DNA from: Zonotrichia leucophrys gambelii
Taxonomy: Eukaryota; Chordata; Aves; Passeriformes; Passerellidae
DNA: 64,000 nt
Direction of reading: 5' to 3'
Assembly: GCF_028769735.1 (NCBI RefSeq)
Contig: NC_088178.1
Location: 4,282,001-4,346,000, forward strand
Position numbers and translations under genes: made by a program. The notes under the pieces are model-generated. The model saw only the letters and a list, made by a program, of their open reading frames with translations. It did no database searches and was not told where the DNA came from. Of the stretch, positions 37,101 to 49,100 are shown in pieces. The first letter of the stretch is position 1; every line of letters starts with the position of its first letter.

Positions 37101-40100
37101 GCATGAGAGAAGAGAGAACAGAAAGAAAAGGCATCTCTACAGCCAAACCCAAGCTTGAGCAAGGCAGGGGGCTGCCTGCCCAAAGGTCTGGAAGGAGGAA
37201 TGTGCACACAGAAAGAAAATAGTGTTCATAAACAAGTAAATGAGATGTGAAAGCCCTGCATGCATCCTGCAGCAGTAACCACAGGGAAAAGGGCTGGGCA
37301 CCAGGGGCACAGGGCATCCTGGGACCAGGCAGCCAGCCCTCCTCCCTGCAGAAACCCAATGCTCTTCCCATGTGGTGGAATAAATGGGATTCCAGTACAG
37401 GGGGGCAGAGAGCTGTCACAAGAGAGGGATGCCAAGGCCACAGTACCCTGTCCCCTCCTCTCTGCTGGCTTCCCCTATTCCATTCCTCCCCCACACTCCA
37501 CAAGGACGATCATATTTTTAGTACTCATTTTAACAACTAATTAAATGGCAGAATTAGAAACAGCCTGAGAACTCTGCCTTCCAGAACATCCCTATCCCTT
37601 CATTCCCTGTCCCCACTGCTCCCTGATGAGCTGGGAGTGCTCCCAGCTTTGGACCAGGAAGTTCTATTTCCCCTCTGCAGGATCCTGGCTGTGAAGGCAA
37701 GATGTGGAAGTGTTCATAACATCCCAACAGGACCACCCTCCCTTCTCTCTCTCCACTGCAGATCAGGCATTCCCTTCTCACCTCTGCCTCCTCCTACCCT
37801 GGGCAAAGGGCTAAACTGGGCTTTCAGTGCCTGGGAATCAGCTAAACTGGGCTTTCAGTGCCTGAGAATCAGCTAAACCGGGCTTTCAGTGCCTGGGAAT
37901 CAGCTAAACCGGGCTTTCAGTGCCTGGGAATCAGCTAAACCGGGCTTTCAGTGCCTGAGAATCAGCTTAAGGAGGTTCACAAGGTCAGCATTCACACAAC
38001 AAAGCTAAAAACTTCCATATCCCTCTGGTATCAGGGGGGTCCAGTACTGCAAGGCAGGTGAACCAGAGACTTCTTTGGACTTGCTGACCCAACCACATCC
38101 AGGCAGCTGGAAAGATTCCTCAACACCTTGTCTCTCCAGCTGCAGAGCTGGTAATGTCCCCAGGGCCGCTCTGATAAACCAACAAGAGATGCCCAGCCCA
38201 TCAGATTTGTGCTGGTGTAGACTGTGCTCCTCCTCTACACCCACAGCCCTGGAAGCTCCTGCTCCCAGGACATTCTCTACTGCTGGCCAGGATCTGTGGC
38301 AATGCTGAAGGACTCCTGCCCAAGCCAGTCCCAAAGAAGCCAACCTGCTCCTAGGTCAGGGCTATCCCAGAGGACATTCCCAAGAAACCACAGGACCTTT
38401 AAACAGTGAACCACAAAGCTGAACCTGCATTGCAGGGCCAGTCTTCCCCAAACACTGAGTCAGAGCCATGAATGGAACAAATGCATGACAGTTAGTCAGA
38501 CAGGAAGATGCCATTGCCTAAGGTACCTCGGATGGGAGGGCTGGCCCTCCCTCAGCATCCACTGACCTCTGCCAGATATATGAGCTGGCCTCAGCTTATA
38601 TAACTACAGAAAGTATTTATAACATCAAATGTTCACCATTCCCTTGCCTTTTCACCACGTTTATGCAGTTCACATGCAGCTACACACGAAGTTCAAAGCA
38701 TCTGCATTATTACATTACTGGGTTTTTTGAACAAGGCTTTCCACCACAGAAAGTTAAGGATTTTTTTTTTAAAGGAATTTCTTCAACTCCTTCTGCTTTG
38801 TAGTTAAAAATATTTACTTCTAAGTTCTCAGAAAACTCATTCGAGACTCCAAGAAATCTGAATTTGTGAGGAACTCACTGTGATTATGGTGGAAAGACTG
38901 AGACAGACAGTATAGTCACAGGGAGTGGTGCAAACAGACCTGAGACCTACCTCTGCTGCTTGCTGGCAGCAAGTTTTCTTTCTCTGGGAGCTCCACAGCA
39001 GCTGAAACATGGTCTATAGAAATTTCATAGACCACTTCAGCCACTCCAAGCCAGTAATCGTCTTTTATGCTTCAATGAAAGTAGTTGTTGTTGGCTGCAT
39101 TATTGGTAAACTATCCCCAAGCCTTCAGAAAGGTTGCCTGAAAATTAAATTTCCTCAGGAAAAAAGTCTGGAGGAGAGCAATAGAACTGTAGGTAAGCAA
39201 TATATGAATGGTCAAGTACCTTCTGGTAGCCCCAAAGAAGCATTGTGAAGAGAAGGGGATGAAAAACGAAGTTCACTGAAGACTTCCAGAAGGTGATGAC
39301 ACCAACAGGAAGGTGAGGTCGACCCTCCTGAGAAACATACTCAAAACCATGAAAAAATGGTTTATAAGGAGATTAAAATCCAGGTGGCAGATTAAACAAT
39401 TTCTAGAGATGGAGATGATGGAGAACAATCTAGTGATCTTTGGGCTGTGGCAAAGTATTAAAATAGCAAAAGGGAAGGCAGCTGGAGAAGAAAAAGTCTC
39501 ATGATGCTTCTCCTGAAAACATCTAAGAAAGCACAGTTCAGAGAAACACACAGAGCAAAATCTGACCAAGACTCTCTGCAGACAAGAGGCAGTTTGGCTT
39601 CTCAGACAAGCCAAGGAACCAATTTGATTCATGCAGAGAACTAAAGCATGGAGGGTCTGTAGGTCTGCAGGGAAAAATCAGCATGGCATTTCTGCTCCAT
39701 GGGAGCAGACAATGGCCAGAGGGGTGCAGGTGATGTGTGCTGATGCTAATATTTTAAGGTCAGGATAGACAGATTAGCAAGATTTAGCACAAGGAAAGGA
39801 GTCTGTCTTTTTGGAGACAGGCCCCTCTCTTGTGTATAGACCTGTCTCCACCCCTGGCCATAGCTAGGTCCTTAAGCTCCGGAATTTTTCACAAACTGCC
39901 ATTAACTCCTCCCAAGGCTTTTCCTTCTCTTTACTCACTGCTTTCCTTTCACATCTACACTCAGATGCTCCATTAGCCTCTAGTGAGAGCTTTTGTCAAA
40001 AGCCACATATTCATGGCCTCCTCAGTCCTGAGTATCTCCTGTGCGGGACAATAATGTACATTGTGCATGGTACAAAGCAAATGATGATGTGGTGCAGCTC

Positions 40101-43100
40101 ACTGTTAAAGGAGAACAGAGTCCACCACTCGCCCTCCCCAGCTCATTAAATCTAAAACCAAGGACAGCCTTGAACCAAAGTCTTCAGCTCATGCCAGAGA
40201 CTCAAAAAAGTTCAGATCCAGCTTCATACTTCACAGCTCTGGCACCAGAGTCAAGACAACACCCCTTTTCCCCTGAACCTCCACACTAAAGCCCTGATCC
40301 AGCATTTCCAGATGGTGCCATGTGTCATCTCCCTGGCTGGACACAAGCTCAGAGACTGGAACTAAACGAAGGCTTTTGATGAGACCAGTCACCCCAATTA
40401 CCCCTCTGTACAACGGCTTGCAGGCCATTGGGAGAGGTCTGAGGGGAATGTGTGTGGCTGAAGCACTTGCTGCAGTCAGATGATTGTCAAGCTGAGCCTT
40501 GGAAGTGATTTCTGGAAGCTGAAAGAATAAATTTCATGGAGATTTGCCTTCCTCAACAAGCAGCTGTAGCAATATGCTATCGAAAAAACAGCCCTGAAAC
40601 TCATTGAGGGAGGGAAACTGGCACAAAGGAACTTTGAAACAGGTCTTTAACAGCAGTATAAAACTTTTCAGGGTTGAACATCACGCACTTGTAAAAGCAG
40701 AAGGTCTAGGTCTGCTGTGCAGGTGTCGGGAGTAATTATTTCCAGTTACTTATTGAGAAACACTTTAGACATTTTGACTGCAAAATGTAAAGGGCTTTGC
40801 CAGAAAACTCCAACAACTGAAGAGGTGGTAGGAGAGGCAGGAAGAAGTGAAACAACAGAAATAGCAGAAAATGCACAAAACAACCACATTCTAGGGAACC
40901 AGCAGACGTTTTGGCTCTTTTGCAGCCTACGAGGACTGATGACCTTAAGGGTCCGCCCTGAATCCTCTGAGGCCAAGGAGAACCTTGCCTCCAGCAGGTA
41001 GTAGGCCAAGTTATAAAAACATGGTAAAATTTGATAGTTATCCTCACACTTGCAGCTGGATTCGGAAGTGGCCAGTTTTGGCTGCTGCCTGGGCAGCCCT
41101 GGAGCTGCTGAAATCAGCCATCTCAGCTCTGAAAACACTGACACTTCTGGTTTGTATCTGTTTGCTATTATGTGCCGCAGAGTGAAATTCACTGTCTCCA
41201 GCATACTAAAAGATAGACCTTGAACGTTCAGGAGAAACCAAATGTGAGTAGAACTCTCTCCAGAGCCTGCACTTATGGTAAAACTGTAGTCCCACTACCT
41301 TCACCATCAAAAGTTTCTCATAACAATGTTGAAGCCCCTTGTCAGTGGGTAATCTCACAATCCTACCCACATGGATTCAGAGAATAGACAGCTGTTTTCC
41401 TTGCAGCAGCAGCTGTTGGTACAACCAAATCCTGTTATTGTGACCTTCGTATGAAACATCCACAATGTTGAGGCACAACACATCCACCTCTATTTACCAA
41501 GTCGAGGAAGAGAGAGGAAAACCAATAATTCTGGGACCCCAGGAATGGGATAAGTTACTTACCCAGGTGACTGAGGGCCTCTTTGTCCCACGGCCAAGTG
41601 GCAGCACCAGCCAACTCTTCCCTCACCGAACTGGCAAAGTAAATATTGAGGAAATGGGTGCTGTTCAGCTTCAGAGCCTCCTTCAGCTCCTTCACACTCA
41701 TGTAAGCCCTGAAATGTCAAAAGAGAGGAAATATTCATCACACATTCTAAACAGAGCGAGGAGGAAAAGTGGGAGCCACTCAGAGACATCCTACAAAGGA
41801 GCATTGGTGTTCGGGGCCCTGTGGCCCGGAGTGGCAGGCTGGCTCCTGAAATTCCGCATTGTGCAGGATGCCTCCCAGCCCCAAGCTGGCATCAGTGCCA
41901 ACTCGGGCTGGTTTGACAGTGCCAAGTGGCTCCTGCAATCAGGAACCTGGGCTGCTGAGTTTTGTTTGCCAGGGAAAAGGGCTGGCATTGGTGCTCAGAG
42001 GCCTGTGATGCTGAGTGGCTGGCCGTCTGCTACAGTTCTGAAAACTACAAAGCCCAGAGCTCCAGGCACACTGCAGCTGCAAAAGGCATCCCAAGGGCAA
42101 CTAAAAACAGGATTCTCCCCTGATCCAAGCTGCCACCATTGCCAACTCAGGCTGGTTTGACAGTGCCAAGTGTCTCCTGCAAACTGACATGAGGAACCTG
42201 GGCTGGTGAGTTTTGTTTCAGAGGGAAAAGCGTCTGGACCAGACATGGAGACATCCTCAGCTCTGAAACCGAGAGCGTGTTAAAGCACTGAAATATTCAG
42301 CATTTCCACAGGATGTCCTGTGACACTGCAAACTCTGCTCTGTAAGGTGCAAGTTCATGTAGTGAGGGGTTTGGGTGTGGGTGGAAGGCACTCATGCAAA
42401 CCTGAAGAAGTTTTGCTCATTACAGTAGCTTTGTTGGTGAGTTCTACTCCTAGACAAGGCTTTCCAATTATGGCGACAAAAGAAGCTACACAAAATATGA
42501 GAATAAGTAATAAAATATGATAAAACAGGAGGAGAAAATATGAGAGGAGAAGGAAATGCAGAGTTTGGTCCTGCTAGGGAAAAGAGAAGGGGTTTGGCAT
42601 CACAAAAGCAGAATTTGAGTTGGAAGGAGAGAAGATTTAATCCGGAACTCCAACTGCTTCTAACAAGGGTTTTTCAGGGGCTGCCCCTCATATGGGGCAA
42701 GAGAGGAATGGACATCACACCTCACTGTTGGGAGCAGAGAGGGTTTGTCAGCTGAGAAGTGTCTTCTCTGGCTTCCCTAGCCTATCTGGCCTTCCATTCC
42801 ATCCCTTTCCCCAGGAAAACCAGTATGCCAGAGATGGCAGTATGTGGTAAAAACAAGGGTGTCCCAGCAGTGCTTAGGCACATTTCTCATCAAAACACAT
42901 CCCAGGGAATAGCACAAGGATAAGTATGAGCAAAAGGTGTCTTGGAACACACTCAAAAAAAAAAAAAAAATTAAAAAAAATTTCTTGCAGCTCTGCTCAA
43001 AATGGACCTTGGAGAAGACTACCCCCTCTGCTCATGATCTGGATCTTTCAGATGAGGTTTGGGATGTCTACAGGAGCCAGCAGAGGAAAAAGCAAGATTT

Positions 43101-46100
43101 CCCAAAATAAGCTTAATGAGAAGAGGGTAATCTCTGGAGCCAGATTCATCAAAGGGCAAGTTTAGAGGGGAAAGTCTCCTAACAACACTTCTGGCAGTCT
43201 CTCCTCCTGTCTTCAGAACTGGGAATAAAGAGTTGAAAACACACTGGAATGTGATATCCAAGACATCCATTTCTAAAGGCCACAGGAAGGTAATGGGCTA
43301 GGAAAGGTGGGTAGCAGTCAGGAAATTTAGGTTCCACTCTTTCCTCTATGTGAGGGTTTCTGCACAGGTCAAAAGACTGTATCACATTCACGAGAACATC
43401 AACAATCCCAGCATTGGTCTTTAGGGAGTTTATGTCCTCAACTATGCAAAACAATCAAAGTCTAACCTAATATCAGCAATAATAATAATAGCAATGGAAT
43501 TTTAGGGTCTTGGACTGTGCTGCAAATGTCAGGTACCCTTTTAAACGGACTTCAATGATCCTTGTGGGTCCCTTACATCTTAGGATATTGATTCTATAAA
43601 TTAAGTGGTACCATTTCCACCATCTCTGCCATCAACCTCATGGGCTGAGACATGCTTAGGACAGGTAGCAGACATTATCTCCACATTTCTATGACTTGTC
43701 TCTAAGTCTTCAAAACTTAAAGACCCTGACCCACAGTTTGTGAAGCCATTCATTTAAGAGATTCTGAGCAAGACAAAACAAAAAAACAACTCATGGAAAG
43801 GCTTTAAATACATCACTGTGGAATGATGATGGAAACACACCAGTGTGGAAATATGTCATAAGAATGACTAAACCTGCAGCATGAGGCCAACAGCAACATT
43901 AAGGTGGTGGAAAGCATTTCATTTATTCCCATGCTTCCAGGAGCAACTGGCACCTTTGAGTTGTGTGGAGAGATTCTGAAGGGAGCACAGCTGTTTCTGT
44001 ACACTGGGCTCACCATGAAGGAACACCAGCTCTGTTTGAACAAGCTGCTTCTGGTGGGGTCCTTTAGCAGTGATGCCCATTAGTGTATTCCTCACTACAT
44101 GGGATGACAGACAGGAGGATGGAGCTGAGGATGGGCTAAGGGGAAAAAGGCACATTCTCATCTCAGATGTGAAGTAAGAAAGGAAACCCTTTTCCTTTCT
44201 TGTTTGAAATGGCAAGATCCCTAGTCAAGCTGTTACACCAACAGGCTTATTTAGAAAGAAAAAAGTTGCTACAGCAAATTGAAGAGAAGAAGAAAAAAAT
44301 GGAAAAAAATAAAGGATTCCAGAAATAAACTAGAGCACGGTGGCATGTGGAACAGAGCTGGGAAAACCGAAGGGCTATTTCCCTGGACCTGAAACAGCAA
44401 AGGCTTTCAGAAGCCACTGCTGACTTGGGAGGTGTCAGATAATCAGGGTCTTCTCCCTGCCTCTCGCCTACCAGTGAACCCCAAAAGACCATCCCAGGCT
44501 GGAGGCATCTCACCCATGTTCCCAGGAGCTCCGAAGACTCAGTTACTTCAGACAGATCTTGGCTGGGCTATGCGGTGAGATGAGATGACCAGCTTGTCTT
44601 CACCAGGCCCTGAAATCTCCCACCACAAAGCAGCATTCCCAGAACACTTTCCCCAGCCACATCAGCTTGTGGAGAGAAAACTCTCCCAACCGGAAAGGAC
44701 AAATTAGGAGAACTCGATCCCTTGCCTGTGATGTCTGGCCTGAGCATCCCAGACACGCGCCACGCTGACGCCACCCCTCCAACCCAACCAAGGCGGGAGC
44801 AGGCCGGGAGGAACAGATAGTGAGAAGGATAAACAAACCTGAAGGACATACTTGTGGCATGACTCGGAAGGAATAGAAGCAAAAATTTCATAGAAATAGA
44901 GCATAAGGGTGGGGAGGGGGGAGAGAAAGTCTCCTTCACTCATCAAAGCTGCTCGGGGGACACAGACTTAAAAATAGCATCAATTCCTGACCTATGATAT
45001 CTCGGAAAAATAGCCCCAAAGTCTTCCAGGCTGTCCAAATTCCAAGAGCCGACGTCAGCCCTATTCAGAGGGATATTCCTGCAGTCCCTCTTCTGGAGAC
45101 ATGATGTTTTTCTGGCTGTCGCCTGCCATTCCCTTGACATTAGCAACATTTTTTGTCAAGGCTTAATTATAAATAACTGTCATTTCCTCCATTGAGAGAT
45201 CTGGATGGCTCAGGGATGTGTAAGGGTTAGAGGGAGCAGTTCCAGCACTGAGAGCTGTTCAGATGGGTTGGATAGGCAAGGAGAAGAAAGGACCCTAATT
45301 TCACCTGCTATGGTACAGAAAGCACAAATATCCTGCCAACATCCCCAAAGATGTGAGCAGAACAATTCTAGAATGGGCAACTCCAATTCCCCTCAAACTA
45401 CATTTCCTGCTGGCATCCTTAGGTTAGACAAGGAGCATCCAACTGGCATCGGACCCTTTTGCTTCCTGCCAAGGTTAGGCTCTCTCCCTCCTTCAGTGCT
45501 TCTGTGATTTTCACCAAGGCAAAGGCAGAGCAGCCTTTGGTCTTCAAACAGCCTAAATGACAGCACTCTCCTCTGCTTCCCAAATCATTTTCCAATGCCT
45601 ACCAGACTCTAGAGTATTCCAAACTAGATGATATTTACAGTAGGATGGGAAACCCAACATGGAAGCACAAAGGAAGGACAGAAGGATATGTGAAGGTACA
45701 GCTGTCAGCTGAGCAATAAAACAAACCAACATCAAAGAACAGGGTAGAGGACAGAATAGACAGAGATGGGACATCAGGTTTGCCAGATTCAAAGTCAATG
45801 TTTTTCCAAGGGCATCCAAGACAGCTGTGTGGTGATGCCCCCTGGAGCTGGGGGAGCACTTGCAGCCCTGGAAGAGTGAAGCTTGCAAGAAGAGTATGTG
45901 CAACAGTAGAGAAAGATTAGGGATGGGAAGGCCATGGAATGACATCATTAGATATGAGAATGGGAGTGAACACCATCCAAAATGATGCTATTTGAAGGGG
46001 TGAACCCAGAAATGGTGGATTCCCTTACAACAGGTGATACTGGCTCAGAGTTCTGCTGAATGGCACTGTTTGATGGCCTGACACTAAGGCACCACACTGC

Positions 46101-49100
46101 ATCCTGTTTTACTTGTATGAGGGGCTGTCATCCTGTGGTGCTTCTTGCTGCTGGAAAAAGGAAAAGAAGATGGAGCAGCTTTAGTGACTGTCACCACAGA
46201 ACACCAGAATCAGAGACTCCACTGCAGACTGAGAGGATCTCCACAGGTCATTCTGATCCCCCTGCTCAAAACTAATCTAATTAGATTGCATTGTTCAAGG
46301 TCATCTGGGGCCTCAACAGCCTCAAGGACAGAGGTTTTCCAAACTTTCTGGGCAACTTATTCTAGTGTTCAAGCATCCTCAAGTTAAAAATAATTTCTAA
46401 TGTCTAATCCAAATTTCTTACATTCCCAATTATGTCCATTGCTTCCCGACAATTGTCTTCTTGGAGTCCTGCTCCATATTCCCTGTGTCACCCCTTCATA
46501 TCAAGGGGAAAAAGTCATCAGATGAAAGTAGATTTGCATGGTAAACTCTTACTGCACTAGACCTTACCTTATTAAAGTCTAAAGAACCAAAGCTCCCTTT
46601 CTGAGTAGTTGAAAAATCACACTCCACCCGTGATCCCAGACCTCCCTGGAGAAGTCACATTGTTTTCTCATGCTTTCCTGGAAACTTTTGTCCTGACCAC
46701 AGGGGAAACAACACCTTCCTAACCTGGTTGTAAGTCAGGGTCTGAGCTGGCTCAGTCAAAGGAGAAGACTTGATATACCCAGGAGAGACAGAGATGTTGC
46801 AGCTTTTCCAGCACAAATTTCTGGGAGCAACAGCAGGGCCATTGCTGGTGGGGAAGTGGAAGAGATAAGAGGATCTGCCAGCACAAAACACAGTCAAGCT
46901 GTAAAACAAGCCTAATGTGGGAGAAGAAGGGCAAGAGTGGCACATTTTAGTGACAGCTACACCATAACAGGAAGCCTTGGGGGCACAGTGGCCATGATGA
47001 GCAGGACACAAAAGATGGCACCTCCAAAAGAAAAGCAAGGCCAGCACATACCCCCTGCAGTACCATAAATCAAACTGAATTCTCTGGGTACCACAAAGGG
47101 TGCAGCATGTAATGCCACAGGAATTCCACTGCAATTCAAAAATAGGAGTCTTTTCCCTGTAGACCTTTCAGAGGGGATGTGGGAGTGGGGTTGGGTGGAA
47201 GCTGTCCAAGTGCCCTCCATGGACAACTGGAAAATACTTGAGACCCAGCCAGCTCCAGCTAACCATACAGCCTAAAGAAGTCACAGGGGATTCCTGGCTC
47301 TGCTTTCATGTTTTTCAATCACTGCAAGGAAATTCCTCTTCCTACTTCCTGCAAGCAGAGGGGCTCCCTTTTCCCCCAAACCTCTGCTTGACAAATGAGG
47401 AATCCCTCAGACTTCCCAGAAATGAGCACCAGTCTGCCAATAAAATTTTCAATATGTGGGTAAAACATTTCTCCAAGGCTGCAAAGGGTTAATGACAAAC
47501 AGAGCAACCTTGTCTCTGAACCACAGCTCAGTCCATGAACACAGGTGCTGACCCAAATGGTGTGAACATTTTGGGAGAGCAGACTCTCTAAATTCATCTG
47601 TGAAGGGAGATGCTTCTCTAGGTGGTGAGCCAAAGTGGATATCTTCCATTTTGGCCCACCAAAGGACTCCTCTTCATGGTGAATCTTCAGCAGGGGGTCC
47701 AAATAGGTGGAGCTCCACACCTGGACTCTCTGCTTGCATAAATGAATCTTCCTTGCTAGGATCTGGGAACCCTCATCCCTGTTGTCATCACACCTCAGCC
47801 TTGCCTCCCTTGCTGCCTGCCACAAGCAGACAAAACCCACCACCACAGCACAAACACAGTGTGGCCCTGGCACAGAGGATGAGCCCAGATGAGTTACCTG
47901 CTCTGCTTCCAGACAAGGCTGATGGCCATTCTCACAACTGCAGCTGCCTCACACTCTGGGTGAAGCACACTTTTACCTGCCCCAACAGTTCTGGCATGAA
48001 CACAGCCGGGGGGATGCTGTGTTTTTGAGTCCTTCTGTACTTACTGAGACTATTTGCATCCCCATGACCATGTCTGGGAGCTCTGACTCCAGTCCAGCAC
48101 GCTGCTGGTACGCCACAAACATTCTCTGCCAGCATCATGACAACTTGACAAGGCAGTAACATCCAAATGACTCTCATCTGGACAGGCTTTGGTAACACAG
48201 CCAGATACAAAACACATGCAAGATGGGAAGGGAAGGCTGAGAAAGAGCCAGACATTCCCCTGGGATCACGGGAAGCACAACACTGCTGGAATAATACCCT
48301 CTGTAGTGCTCAGGAGCCTTTCATCAACTTCACTGGATGCTGGACTCCAGCCAAAGAGCATTTGAGTCCACAAGGGATGAGGATATCACACAGTTCTTGG
48401 ACATGCCTGGAAAAATCCACCTCTGAGGCACTGGCAGCACAAGGAGAAGAGCTGCCATCACTGGCAGGACAGTTTAAGTTTTGCATAGGTGGCTAAGTAG
48501 ATGCCAAAGAGGGTGGGAAGGCAAAACAGAATCCTTCAGGATCAGGAGGCTCCCTCATGAGCCATTGCTGTTGGTTTCAGAGATAACTCTCAATCTCCAT
48601 GTGTGAGCATGGGACTGAGGCAGTAGGAGATGCTGAAGGGTCAGAGAGCTGCACTGGCAAAAGCTGCAGATGGGATCAAAAAGACACGTTGCAGTTCAAG
48701 GCTGTGACCCTTCCACAAGAGATTTACAGGGACAGGGAGCTAGAGGGCTGCAGATTGCTAGCACACAGCTCTGTTACATCAGAGGGCAGTACACAACTCC
48801 TTGAGGTCAGATTTGGGAAAGAAATACATTAACATCAGTGTTAGACCAGAAAGCCTGCAGGGCATTTTGCCCTGAGATAGGCTGAAAAATAAGTGCTGCT
48901 AACAATGGCATGGCCCAGATATTCCTGGAAGTGTTGGCTAAAAGGTTGTTCACTAAATCATCACTGAATCAGCCAAAGGCAATGCTATTTTAGACCTGGT
49001 TTTGGTAAGCAGTGCACAAATTATGAAAGAGTAGATGAGAGAAAACTTGGCCTTAACTTGTAATGAGTGGATTCAGATCAACTTAAATGGAGGGATGAAC

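Larger units (their letters stand above)
34579..41562. other. PAPPA2 intron 2 (6,984 bp)
   Basis: Intron between exons 2 and 3. It contains a 58-bp tandem duplication (35111-35225), an A-run near 35881-35900 and a five-copy 31-bp minisatellite (37811-37965). No exon of the protein family is missing between exons 2 and 3. Confidence 0.8.

Noticed and set aside
37811..37965. Five regularly spaced repeats, considered as a CRISPR array
   Set aside because: The units are head-to-tail with no spacers, in a vertebrate intron; it is a minisatellite.
40746..41204. Minus-strand 152-codon frame just 3' of exon 2, considered as an extra PAPPA2 exon
   Set aside because: It does not resemble the family, and exons 2 and 3 already join perfectly in phase.
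41465..42160. Plus-strand open frame of 231 codons
   Set aside because: Antisense to exon 2 and spanning the direct duplication; it is not conserved-looking protein.
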